A stretch of 64,000 nt of DNA from Phylloscopus collybita (Eukaryota > Chordata > Aves > Passeriformes > Phylloscopidae), in NCBI GenBank assembly GCA_027886175.1, contig JAJNNQ010000078.1:3286001-3350000 (forward strand), in the 5' to 3' direction. The notes beneath the pieces were generated by a model. The model was given only the letters and a program-made list of their open reading frames with translations, was not told where the DNA came from and ran no database searches. This document shows, piece by piece, positions 21,561 to 33,300 of the stretch; the first letter of the stretch is position 1; the number at the start of each line of letters is the position of its first letter. The position numbers were made by a program, and so were the translations under genes.

Positions 21561-23551
21561 CAGCCCAAAATCAGCCCAAAAATCAGCTCAAAGTCACCCC
21601 CGAAATCACCCTAAAAATCAGCCCAAAATCAGCCGAAAATCAGCCAGGAGCCATAGTCTGTCCTAAAACCTTTAACAAAAAGTACCTAAGAAAACTCAAA
21701 ACCAACCACTAAAATTCTAAAATCAAAGCTACCAAAAATCCAATACCAACTACACTCCAACAACAACAACAACAAAAATTTAACAGCCTATAAAAATGTC
21801 CAAACTACCTCAAAAATAATAAACACTAAAACACAACTCCTCCTGGCACCCCGACTACCAGTGCTAAAATAAATGTTCAAAACAAAGGTTCTCTCTACCC
21901 ACCATGCCACCAATAGCACATAAAATAAGGAAATTGCTCTTATCACACAACACGCCCATATTAAAAAACTAAATCACCCTAAAATTTTAAAAATAATTAC
22001 AAACTAGCCTAAAAGTAAAAACTTCAGTCTCATTAATAAAAAAAAAACAAAAAGAAGTAACACGTACTAAAAAAGCTCCACCATACAACTACCAATAAAA
22101 AAACACATTATACTCTTTTTACAAATAATTCTAATCACATTACAAAAATAAAACAAAAATAAAAACCAACCGTATAAAACCCCACACAACAAATCGCACA
22201 AGCTGCTAAAAAAAATAAATCAAGCCAACTTCCTAAACTTAAAACCGTTCAATTAACCCTAAACATTGCCAAAAGAAAAAGTAACCAAAACTCTACCTCT
22301 ACACTAATTAATAAATAATAACCAATGCTCTATAAAAATAACTAAAAAAAAAAAACCTAATTAATGACATAAAAAACCCAATCTAAACTTCTAAAAAGTA
22401 AAAAAACATCACTGCCATAATAAAAAACTACCTGTAAAAATCCGCCACATAAATACCCATATCCCCAAAAATCAAACTAATAAAAAACACCAAAACAACA
22501 AATAAATAAATCAAGCACAAAAATAAAAACATTAAAAGTAAATCTCAATTAACAACACAAAAAAAAAGTTGTTCCTACCTCAATAAGGTCATAATGACTC
22601 AAGTCATCAAAACAAAAACATCACCTCTAAATAAACACAAACAAAAAAACGAATTTAACCATAAACAGTATTTCACAAATCAGCCATAACTTTAAAACGT
22701 GTACTGCCATCAAACAAGCCAAACAAATAAAGCCCCTATAATATAACAAACAATAATCCAAATATAAATATAAAAAAGCCTAGCAAATTAATGACATCAC
22801 ACTGCCCCAAACCCACCAAGCAAGCACTATATGCTAACCATAACAAAAGGCACCACTAAATAACTAAAAACCTATCCTATATCTCACGCCACTGCCCAGA
22901 ACACCATCCTAAATCTTAAAAAACAAATTCTCTAAAAGCACAATACTCCTAAAAAAAATTAAGTCAAACAATAAAACTCATTTCCAAAATAACCTTTTCA
23001 ATACCTAAACTAAAAAACATAGCATTAAGTAATTCTACCATATCCCCTACCATACACCAACTGCAAACAAAATAAAAAAATACAACAAACTATTAAAAAC
23101 CACCTTAAAACATAAAATAAAAAATCTTACAAAAATTAAAAACAGCACTTAACAAAACCCACCTAATTAACACCCAAATTTCCACCAACAAAATAAACTA
23201 ATCTCCCAATCTAAATTCCTACCTACAGTAAACAAAAATAAAATCCCAATAATACATATAAAAAGTTGGTTAAAAAAAAGTGTAAATCAAATCTACCTCA
23301 AATACAAACAACCTCATCCGTAAAATTATTTTTACTCAAAAACGAAGTTACACATAGTAAATAATACAAAAAAAAAAATAAAACTCACAATATATACCTC
23401 AAAAAAATCGAATTGTTAAATAAAAACTGTAAGTAAATATCATTTGCTAAATGTTACTGCCGTTTTCTGTCTATAGCTGTATGCTGTATATATATGCATG
23501 TATAAGGTATGTGTGTGTAGAGTTAGAATTTATTTAGTTCTGGTAGTAAGT

Positions 23552-24227
23552 TGATGATATGGGGATAAGGGGTGGCATGGTGTGGGGTGACTTTATGATG
23601 CTTGTATCCCCAGTCCTCTGCTCTGGCTGTGCTGGATATTCAGTTCTGTACCTTTCAAATGGTTCTGGGAACAAAGGGGGAGAAAGCAGCAGCAGCAGTT
23701 TGTTTTGAGAACAAACTGCCTGACTGCCACACGTCCTTGCTGCGGCGTTGGTCTGAGGCACGGACAGTGCTGGGACAGAGATCTCCTGTGCTCTGAGTTA
23801 GTTTGAGCTGGCAGAGGCAGAGGCGTTCCCTGGAATTATTTTTTTTCTTTTTCTTGGGACTGTTTAATTCTGCTCTGGACGGACAAACCCAGAGGAGCAG
23901 CGAGGGCTGGCACCTGCGGCCACCAGGGCCTGGAGCTCCGGAGGGAGCGGGGCTGGTGAGAGACTGAGTGAGCTGAGCTACACCCAGGGCAAGGACTGCC
24001 TCAGTTTGCCATCTCTCTTCTGAGCCATGAGAGGTTTTATTGTGTCATATTATTCTTCTTTTTTGTGCTTGTGGGCATCTTGTTTGTTAAATAAATAGTT
24101 TTTTCCACTTTTCTCCAAGGAAGTTCTTTTTTTCCCCGACTGCCTTGGGGGGAGGGGCCGTTTGGGTTTTCCTTTCCAGAGGAACCCCTTTGGAGGTTTC
24201 CTCCCAAATTTGCCCCAAACCAGGACA
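23552..24227 (+). repeat. 3' LTR of provirus D, not hypermutated
   Basis: Normal base composition, with AATAAA at about 24,090-24,095 and a G+T-rich region after it. It ends ...ccaggaca and is followed at once by MHC class II B sequence. Its left border is less sure: no good polypurine tract is seen before 23,552, so the LTR may start further left (a TGTAAG at about 23,428 is an alternative). Confidence 0.65.
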
Positions 24228-24511
24228 GTCCTGCACACACAGGGCTGTTCCAGGAGATGGTTCGGTCCGGCTGTCACTTCATTAAGGGCACCGAGCGGGT
24301 GAGGTTGGTGGAGAGGAACATCTCCAGCCGGGAGCAGCTCCTGCCCTTGGGCAGCGATGTGGGGCTGTACGGGGGGGACACCTCCTCTGGGGAGAAGTTG
24401 CCGGGTCCTGGAGCAGCGAGCCGGGCTGGAGGGAGCACAGCCGGGCTGCGGTGGACAGGCACTGCCGGCACAACTCCGAGTTGTCCACCCCGTTCCTGGT
24501 GGAGCGCAGAG
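24228..24511 (+). pseudogene. MHC class II B exon 2 (beta-1 domain), broken
   Basis: The plus strand reads HTGLFQEMVRSGCHFIKGTE, then RVRLVERNISSREQLLPLGS, DVGLYGGDTSSGEKL, and after a frameshift VDRHCRHNSELSTPFLVERR, followed by a splice donor (AG/GTGAGC at 24,512). This is the peptide-binding beta-1 domain. Cys of CHFI and Cys of DRHCRHN, the pair of the domain disulphide, are both present. Frame is lost at about 24,390-24,440. A glycosylation site (NIS) is at an unusual place. The exon begins right at the LTR end of provirus D, so intron 1 and exon 1 have been cut off. Exon 3 is not found to the right. It is a relic of an antigen-presenting gene. Confidence 0.85.
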
Positions 24512-24645
24512 GTGAGCGTGGGGCAGAGCGCGTCCCCTCGGGCCCTGCCCTGGCAATGACCCTGGAGCCCCTCAAACCTCCCTGGGAATCACCTCAGCCC
24601 TCCTTGGGCCCATCCCCGGGGCCTCCCGTTCCTCCCAGTGACACC

Positions 24646-24716
24646 CGTGTCTCTCCCAGTCCATCCCAGTCCATCCCAGCCCATCCCAGTCCATCCCAGT
24701 CCATCCCAGTTCCCCT
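24646..24716 (+). repeat. (CCCAGTCCAT)n tandem repeat, MHC intron 2 type
   Basis: About seven units of a 10-bp motif, cccagtccat, begin 135 bases after the class II exon. Repeats of this type are common in intron 2 of avian class II B genes, which supports the MHC identity of the flank. Confidence 0.75.
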
Positions 24717-24759
24717 CCCCGTGTCCATCCCGGCCGTGTGCGGAGCGGACGCCTCTCAG

Positions 24760-24801
24760 CCAATCAGAGCGCGTGTTGCTGATGACTCATCAGTTGCCAG
24801 G
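24760..24801 (-). promoter_or_regulatory. MHC class II X1-X2-Y promoter module, minus orientation
   Basis: On the minus strand: X1 CCTGGCAAC (24,793-24,801), X2 TGAGTCATC (24,781-24,789), then 13 bases, then Y CTGATTGG (24,760-24,767). These are binding sites for RFX, CREB/AP-1-type factors and NF-Y, which assemble CIITA on class II promoters. The 13-base spacing between X2 and Y equals that of classical class II promoters, which matters for helical phasing. No clear W/S box lies further upstream. It points left, opposite to the class II exon 2 fragment, so promoter and exon do not belong to one intact gene. A start-codon exon with a signal peptide is not visible to its left. Confidence 0.7.
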
Positions 24802-27176
24802 CAGACCCGCAGGGACTGGAATCGTGCTGGAGGTGACCGGGAGTGGCTCTGAGGAGGGAATCCTGTTGGAAGCTACTGGGAGCAACTGGGAGTGAGTGGA
24901 AACTCCCTGCCGCCGGCCAGCTCCTGTGCCTGCAGTCCCTTCCCGTGCTGGCAGCACCAGCTCCCTCTTGCCTCCAGCCCAATGCCTGCCTGCACCTTGG
25001 GCTGCCTTTGCCAGCTCTCTTTTTCCAAGCCTTGGACTCCCAGGCTTCTGCCCCAGCCCAGGGACATTTGTTATTTCCATCACCTGCTGCTTTTACACCA
25101 GGAACCGTTCTGCTTTTACAGAAGAGGTGAATCTTTGGGATTGTGGTGCTTTCTTGTACACCACGTCCTGTTAGGACCAAGAACACGCTGTTCTTACAGC
25201 TTGGATTGTGGCTGTTCCTGCATTTATTCCACACTGCATGACTAAAGAAAATCTCTCCTTTGCCTCACTGAGTTGAAGCTACAGCTTAGTGAAAATATGT
25301 GTTATAAGAGAATGAATGCCATATCCGCCTTTTTATTTTTTGGTCACCAGTGGATACCTCCCTGAAGGATACAGAACAGCTCAAAAAGGTTGTGCATACA
25401 ATGAAGAAAGCACAAAATTCCCTCTGGGTGACGAGGCTAGGAAACCTGTTTTAATCTGTGTCACTCTTTCTCACCACATCTACTTCAACTGACGATAAAT
25501 TCAGCTGATTTTCTCCAGGCTGAGGCAGTTCTGCAATGAAGCAGCAGCGTGTCATGATGCTAAATAACAATCTGGCATTTCCTACAATGCTGACTGCTAC
25601 AGAGTCTGTCAGTGCACAGCCAGGCAGACTGGGTTATCACAGTTATCCCTCCCCTCCTGTCCATCCCATTGTCTGCTCTGCAGAAGATGCAGGCCATGGA
25701 AAACAAGGCAAGGTTGCTCCCTATTTCTCTTCTCCCACAGGACTTGTTAGATCCCATGTTTTTTCCAAGGGCTGCATGTGCCTCTCTCTGCCCAGCCTGC
25801 TTCTTTCTCATTCTACAAAAGCAGAGAGCTGAAGGAGTCTCAGGCATGTGAGTGCCTGATCTCTCTTTCCCTCCAAAGGCTCTGCCCCCCAAAGCCCTGG
25901 TTACCTGCTGTGCTTTTGCAGGAGAGCCATTCAAGCCCAAAACACAAGGGCAGGGGACTTCAGCTGCCAAGCCTCTCTCTGCAGTGGGATTGCTTTCACC
26001 CTGCAGCCTCCATGGGCAAGGGCTCTGTGGGAGCAGGGGCCATCCCAGCCTGGGAGCTGCACACAGAGCCAGGAAAAGGAGCAGATCCTGCTGCCTTCTG
26101 CTGCTGCTGATCCTGGCAGCAACTGCCCTGGGAGTTCCTCCAGGGAACTTCACACCAAGAAGCTGCTCCTGCCCAGCCGGGCACTGCCCACGGCCAAAGC
26201 CCACGCCGCCCTCACCCCCAGCCTGCCCCCCCGGCCCTGCGGCCTCACCCGGCCTCTCGCCTGCCAGCAGCAGCAGCAGCAGCAGCTCCCTGCTCACTGC
26301 TGGAGCTGCTGGCCCTCAGCTTCTCCCTGCTGCCTCCTGTCAGTCTCCACCTGTCCTCAGGCTCTGCAGGGCAGCTGTGGCACAAGTGGAGGCTCTGGAA
26401 CTGCTCCCAAGGCCTGGCAGAGCTGCAGTCCCAGAGCCCTCTGTGCTCCCTGCTGCCTTCCTCCACCCCCTCAGCCCCAGCGTCCCCTGGGCAAAGCCCC
26501 AGCCCCCTTCTGTTTCTTCAGCCCCCCCACAGTCCTCTCAGCCCACTCAATCCCTTCTGACCCATCCCATCCCCTTAGACCCACAGCCTGTGCCACTGCC
26601 CTGTCACCTCCGTGCCACCCTGGCCCTCTGCTCCCACACAGCCCTCAGTGCCCCCAGCACCTCAAGGTCACTGTCCCTGCAGTGTCAGCACCTCCTCAGC
26701 CCCCTCAGCCCCCTCTGTCCCAGGGTCCTTCAGCAGCTCCTCAGGGGACAGGGCCTGGGGCCACCGGCAGCTCCCAGCGCTCCAGGGACACCCGGGGCTG
26801 GAACTGCTGCTCCGCCCGGCCCGGCCACCAGCTCGGACCCAGCACAGGCACAGGGGACACAGAGGCACAGGGGGAAAAACAACGGGTGAAAAAGGCAGCC
26901 CGGGGGGAAAGAGGTCAAAATGCAGCCTAGGCCTACACAAACATCAATTTATCCATCAGCATGAATCCACAGAGCAGGGCAGAACGTTTCCTTTGTGATG
27001 TCAGGGCACGGTTGCCACGTCCTTGTGCTGACATCACAAGGTTGTCTTGGTGCATGGAAGGCCTCAGTGGTGTCAGAGCAGCTCTTGGGTTTGCTCAGGG
27101 CAGGAGCTCAGCCTCCTGCTGGAAGCTTTTGTTAGTGTGCAGCTGCACGCGGACAAGAACCTTGCTTTTTCTTATA
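24802..27176. other. GC-rich region, no certain gene
   Basis: From about 25,850 to 26,900 the sequence is GC- and CpG-rich with a (CAG)7 run at 26,265-26,285. A 345-codon plus frame (25,852-26,889) has a basic then Leu-rich stretch (SRSCCLLLLLILAATALG, about residues 77-94) followed by a Pro/Ser-rich tail. A 245-codon minus frame overlaps it. Stop-poor composition explains both, and I recognise neither. The last part may contain the promoter and first non-coding exon of the PAK-like gene that follows. Confidence 0.35.
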
Positions 27177-27345
27177 GCATAGTGTTAGATCATAGTGTTA
27201 GAGCAGTGTTAGAGAATAGTGTTAGACAATAGTGTTAGACAGTAGTGTTAGAGCATAGTGTTAGACAATAGTGTTAGGGAATAGTGTTAGACAATAGTGT
27301 TAGACAATAGTGTTAGAGAATAGTCTTAGAGCACAGTTTTAGAAC
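27177..27345 (+). repeat. 13-bp tandem repeat TAGTGTTAGACAA
   Basis: About 13 units of tagtgttagacaa and close variants (…gagaa, …gagca) run up to 33 bases before the start codon of the PAK-like gene. It is thus likely in the 5' untranslated region or promoter. Confidence 0.8.
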
Positions 27346-27377
27346 ACAGTCTGCAAACTTGCACAGCAGTTGCCACC

Positions 27378-30300
27378 ATGATTGGGCAACTGGCTGCTGC
27401 AGTTTGCTCTGTGTATGGAGTTGCCTACTCCAGCTATTTCCTGACTCACCTGACACGTAAGTAGAGCTTTTCCCTGGGTGGAACCTCACCTGGCTTTTGT
27501 ATGTCTTCCTGCTCTTTCTTAGTGACTGAGTTGATTTGGAAACAGGAAGACCATTTGGATGGCACTTGGGTCAAGCTCCTGTCAGCAGGTTCAGCTAAAA
27601 AGGGGGTGTCTGTAGCCAGGGCTCTGCGGGCAGCATTTGCAAGGGAACCTGCAGGGGTTGTGTTCCCTCCATGGGAGGGTCTGTGGCAGCAGAGTCTGTC
27701 ATTTCCTCTGTTTACTGAAACAAGCAGGACAATTTGGAAAATGTAGACTGGGAGACCTTCTTGGGAGACCTTCTAAAAATGCTGTGGTTGTCTCCAGTTT
27801 TCTCAAGGAATCTGGTTCATTTTCCCTTGCCCATTGCAGGTCACCTGAGCCGTGGATTCAGAGGTGCCCATCCTGAGGTGAGTGAGAAAGGAACATTTGA
27901 TATTCCTCCTGTTTAAGAATTGTGGCATTAAGAGCTGTGAGCTTGGCCTGTGGCAGTAGAGTGTAGAGGGCCAGCTGAGTAGGCTGGAAGAAAATCCATT
28001 TCCATGTCTGCACTAGCAAGAGCAAAGACATCACTGGATATTTCCTAATTTTCCATTTCAGAGCTGTAAAAGAACTAAAATCCCAGTTCTGCAGAGAGAA
28101 CGTTGCTTCCTGATAGGAGCTGGGCGGAATATCCAATTCAGAGCAATTTGCAGTACACTTGAATCAGCCCATTTGAATTGACTCTGAGTGACTCAGAATC
28201 CCATTGCTGTCCAAGTTGATGATTTGTGCCTTAGTAGAGCTAGTTCTAGATCTGCACAGAAATAAGGTTATAAATGATAGGTCCTGGCCTGTGCCTCAGG
28301 CTCCTGTCTGTCCACAGAGCACAGAACCAAGGGCAGACTCTCCTCTGGCTCCCTCTGCTCCTGCAGAAGAGGCCCAAGAGGAGCCAAATGACCCCAACCC
28401 TCCAGCTGTGGTCACACCGCAGCCAGACCTTTCCAGGACAAAAAGTGCCATTTCTGGAGGGGGCTGTCTGCAGTGCAAGGCAGAGCTGCAAGTTTCTGAA
28501 CAGCCAGCACTTGCTGTTGGTGGCTGAGGATGCTGAGTGCTGCAGTCCTGCCGGGACCCAGCCATTCCCCTCAGCCATGGACACCTGGACCATGGGCTTT
28601 GACCTGTCATGTTCAGGCCCCAGCTGGCTGGGATTCTGAGAGGGGCCAGCCTGGAGCAGGAAGGCTCCCTGTCTGCAGAGGAGGGAGCATCTCAAAGACC
28701 CTGCGCTCAGCCTGGTGGGACACGGAGGGGACACTGTGGGCTGGAGACACCTGTCCCCCTGCACAGACTGGCCAAGCAGCTCCAGGCACAAAAAGTATTG
28801 ATCTGACAGCAGCAGCTCTTTGGGGTGGTTTGTCCCCCTGAGCTCCTTGACTGTGCTTACCTGGGAGCATTTCAGAGACACCCTGGGGACGTGGAGTTGC
28901 TGTTGAACTCAGGGATTTTGGTGCCTCGGTTGCCAGGTTGTTCTTTTGCCTCTGCAGGCAGAGCAGTCAGTAGCAGAGCTGACAGGTGCTCGGAGCCCAC
29001 CTGTCTTTGGGCTTTTAAGAAGCTGCTGAGGGGTGATTGTGTTGTCCATGAATCCGTCGGGGCCACTCTTTTGTGTGGCAAAAGACTCGTTCCCTGTCAG
29101 CTTCCTAAGAGACTGCTGGAGCTTCAGGCCCAGATGGAGCCTGATTGTGCTGCCAGGGTCACTTTGGAATCCGTGCCTCCCCACGGGCAGAGACTGACCC
29201 AGGGGAGCAGCAGCAGCACAGCACTTTGGGAATCTGCTGTGAGCCCAGCAGCCTTGGAATCTTGGCCCACAAATGTTGTGGGGGAAGTTGAAACCCATCT
29301 GCTCTGCTTCCTGTGCAGGTCCCTCTAGAGAGAGAGCACGAGCAGCTTGCTTTCTCAGAGATGCCAGGGCAGCCATGCCAGGTTCAGGGAGAGCTGTTTC
29401 CAGCCCAAGAAGAGGAAAAGCAGCTCAGGCAGCAGGTGGAAGAGCCACAGGAGAATGGGCAGGTGAGCCTGGCTGGGCAGGTGACAGAGTGAAGGGCAGG
29501 AAGAGGGGCTCCATAAAATGGAGCTCGTGGGACTGAGGAGGCCAGGAGTGCCACAGGCACTGGAAGTACAGAGCCTTGTAATCTCCAGAGATCAGCACTG
29601 GGACAGCAGGGTTCCAGTGGAAGCAGAGGGGGGCAGGGAAGCAGAAAGAAGTGGCTGAATGAATGTGATTTAGAGGCTGAAAGAGGAAAAGCTGAGCCTG
29701 CTGGCAGCTCCCAGTCACTTGCTCGGCATTTGTGTGTCCAGAATATCGAGACAGAGGCACAAGCAGAGCTGCCCAAAGCTCCCAGTGACATCGTGGCAGT
29801 GAAGAGGAGGAACAGGGAAGACATGAGAGGAGCTCAAGATCCCTGGAATCTCCAGCAGCAGAGGAGCAACCAACAAAACCAGGTGAGTGGAGGAGTGGCA
29901 GCCACCCCACTCATGAATCCTTCTCTCTCTTGTTCTTCACAGAGCCCTGGAGAGAAGCTGCAGGCAAAGGCGCAGAAAACTCAGGCTGGGATCAAGGCAA
30001 GGGAGAAGAATTTTACTGAGAAGCTGCAGGCAAAGCTACAGCAAACTCAGGCCAGGATCGAGGCAATAAACAAGAGGCTGGAGGAAGAAAAGGAAATTCA
30101 AAGAGCAACAGAGGAGATTTGTCATCTCCTCCTTGAGGAGCGAGAGGCTCTATAAGAAAAAGTGAGTGAAAGAGCGAGAGCCACTGCAGTCCCCAGAGTG
30201 GTGCTTTTGCCCTTCTTGCTTTTGCCCTGCAGAGCAGCAGGGGCTGGGGTGATGCCTCTGAGTGCCCTCCTGCTCCAGTGTCCATCCCAGCCACTCTCAA

Positions 30301-33300
30301 GGACACTTCCTGCTCTGCTGAGTCTCAGCTGCTGCCCTGGGCAGTGGAACTGGTGCTTTGGCCTTTTGGCCAGCAGTCATCTGAATGCATTCCTGCTGGC
30401 CTGCTCCTGCTCTCCTTGTTTCTGGAGGTGTTCTTGCAGGTGCACACGGTGACCCAGATGGATCTTGAAACAAGCTGTCTGTATCCATTGGGAATCTGGA
30501 GCTCCCCCTTTCCTCACAGTCTGTGACTCTGGGCTGACAGGGACAAGCTGTACTCTCTGACTGCTCTGCTCTCTTTGACTTGAGGTGGGAGTGTTGGCAT
30601 CTTACCTGGCAGCCTGCAAAGATTTCCAGCAAGGGACTGGCAACGAGGAGCCCCAAGATTCCTGTGAGGCACAGCAACTGTCCCAAGCAGAAGTGCTGCC
30701 AGTTGAGCCCCTTCTGAAGATGGTGGAGGAAAAGAGGAGTCCTTGGGAGGAGGTAGAACATTTGAGCAAGGAGCTGCAAGTGTGTCTACAGCTCTGGGAG
30801 GGGGAAAAGAGTCCTTGGGAGAAAGTGGAAGGGTCATTAGGGCAGTCACCCTTCAGAAAATCCATGACAATGGAGTTTGGAGAAAGTGGGAAATTAATCT
30901 GGCCATGAGCTCGAGTAAAACCAACCTTTGGGTTTGACCTATCCAGTCTGGGAAGTGGAGATCAGGAAAAACCCCTGGCAGAGCCCTGCATGTGGCTGAC
31001 AGCATCTTCCTGAGGGCTTGCATTTGCAATGGGATCTGGGACTCATCTCTGCAGCCACTTTTCTGACACAAACTCCTTTGTTGTCTCAGATCTACACAGG
31101 CTCTTCTGTTCAACCTGCAGCAGCAGCAGCTGCAGCAGTGTCACCTAAAGGAGCCTTTGCTGCCCAACGTGGGAAGTGGAGCCCGGGCAGTTTGTTCATC
31201 TCCAGCCCTGGCAGAGCTGCTGCTCAGCACCAGCAGATGGAGGATGACTCCCTGCAGCTCCTGAGTATGTCTGGTGTCTTTCTTCTCTGAGGGGCAGTGC
31301 ATTGTGTGCTTGTGTCAGCAGAGCTGCACCCAATGATCCTCCTCAGCCTGGTGTCACAGGGACATTGAGAGTCCCCACAGGAAATGCTGTGCTCCAAGGC
31401 AGCAAGAGAGTGCTCTGGCTGTTCCTGCTGCCTCTGAGGGCAGCTTGGACGTGCTTGGGTTTGCCTGAGCTTCCCCATCTGCTCCAGGCAGAAGCAGGGA
31501 TTGTTCTTGCATCAGCACAAGGCTGTGACCCAGCAAATGATCTGGGCAAGTGCTGTGTGCCAGTGGCCAAACTGGATAGAATGGTTAGCTGCCTAAATTC
31601 TCCTTAGACTCCTGACTTCTCACCAGGCACCAGAGCAAAAAGACTTCACAGAAATTGATTGGGTTTGGTGCTTTGTCTTTTGGTTGTGGGTTTGTTTTCA
31701 GTTTGGGGCTTTCTCTGGATTTTTTTTGGGTAGGGTTTTTATTCTCCATCCTGAAGGAGCTCTTCTGCCCCATGTGTCTTACTGGTGTCATTTTAATGAC
31801 TGTTCTCATTACCACTACTACATCTACAGGGTTATTTTATGAGAATATTATATTTTTGTCAGTGAGAACTCCTTTGAAAGAACATCAGGTGACAGCAGGA
31901 ACAGAGAGCAAGAGGTGGTTGTTTTGTGCCCCAAATGTAAAAAACCAGATACTTCTATAGCAACCTGTATTTAATATCCTAGCTTGTTCTTATAAAGATG
32001 TGTCTGAGGTAAGAAGGCTTTCAGAAAGGTGTGAAAGCAGACACCAGAAACAGAAAGAGGAGAAGAACTTGGAATTAGTTGCAACTGCAAAGCTTGAAAG
32101 TAGGAAAAGATACAAGAGTACAGCAAGCAAGGACCTGAAACATTAGCTTGAGTTTTTAGGTTTGGCTAGGATAGACCTTAAGGCTGCAGAAAAATATTCT
32201 TCTCCACTGCTAGGTGGAGAAGATGCCCTCCTCTCCTGGGAATGCATCTCCCTGTGCTTTGTTTTCTATCAAAGATCTCTTCCAAGCACTGTAGAAAATC
32301 AGTCTCTGTGCTGGTCTGCTTGGCCTGCAGAGCTGCCTGTCTGCTTGTGGTTGTAGTGGTTGTTGTTGTTACCCAGCTGGCCACAAAGGGCTCAGAACCC
32401 AAGACAGTGGGGCTGCCTTTTGTATCTCTTGGATGGTGGGATCTCTGCTTTCAAGTGAGCATCTTGCATTTTGTTTCCCTCAGGGCAAATGGTGAGCAGG
32501 GGAAATCCTCTGAGGAAATACATTGAACTGGAAAATCTTGGCAGCGGGTGAGTCCAACCACAGTTACTCCTACACAGTCATGGGGCAGGTGATTTGCTGC
32601 TGGAATATCTGCCAAGTGTGAAGCCAGGCAAGCTGCAAACATCCTCTGACACTGGGGTTAGGCTGCCCCATCTCTCAGTACCAGCCAGAATTTGTAAGTG
32701 TGCTCAGAAGGCATTGCCCAAGACACTTCCATTGCATTGCCAGAAACAGCAACCTACCCCCTGTCACAGCAGTCAGATAACAGTTCTCAGGAACATTTCT
32801 TCCCAAGAGTTTGCTGGAGAAAATAGTTTGTGGTTGGGATAACAAGGGCCCAGTTTAGAAACTGAAATCCTTGATGAAAGAATCAAGTGGCCTTTTGAGC
32901 TGAGGCAGTAAAGCCCAGTGCTTCAGGAACAGGCCCAGTGCCCCAAGCACTTGAGAGGAAAATGCATCATCTGCCTTCTGGCAGAGCCCTCCTGCCTGCT
33001 GCAGCTTTGAGGCATTTCCAGCAGACATCTCCTGTCTGGGCTGGCTTTCCCTCCAAGATCTGAATGGCTTTTCCTTCCTTTGCTGCTCTTTTGTTTCCAG
33101 GGGCTTTGGAGTTGTCAGCAGAGCGGTCAACACTGCCACAGGAGCAGAGGTAAATGTCAACAGCCCCTGCAGGTCCTGCTGCTCTCCAGGGCTTTCCTCT
33201 CTTGTCTCAGCTGTGGCTGGAGTTGTGGGCAAAGCTGTGCTGCAAAGGCACAAGAAGCACAGACTGCTGCCAGCCTGCCAAGTGCATTTGGGACAGGCTT

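Larger units (their letters stand above)
17294..24227 (+). mobile_element. Provirus D, hypermutated full-length LTR retrovirus
   Basis: Two related LTRs (about 17,294-17,959 and 23,552-24,227) flank a 5.6-kb interior that starts with a tRNA-Lys-like primer site. Base composition is extreme and switches strand bias. The 5' LTR is nearly free of C on the plus strand (17,461-17,520 has two C). The interior is nearly free of G (22,441-22,500 and 23,101-23,160 have one G each). The 3' LTR is normal. Comparison of the two LTRs shows mainly C-to-T in the left copy. All long frames are destroyed. The simplest reading is cytidine deamination of single-stranded cDNA before integration, on the minus strand for the interior and on the plus strand for the 5' LTR. 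Host deaminases of the AID/APOBEC family are the known agents of such editing. Confidence 0.7.

Noticed and set aside
17300..23550. Low-G region as simple AT/AC-rich satellite or sequencing error
   Set aside because: It is flanked by related LTRs, starts with a primer site, keeps a polymerase signature near 21,350, and has no tandem period outside 18.9-19.1 kb.
24257..24559. The 100-codon plus frame as an intact gene
   Set aside because: Only its first 50 residues match MHC class II beta-1; the second half is out of frame relative to the domain, so it is a broken exon.
28530..28841. Frames between 28,500 and 28,900 as kinase-gene exons
   Set aside because: No consensus splice sites with matching phase, and overlapping frames on both strands look equally open.
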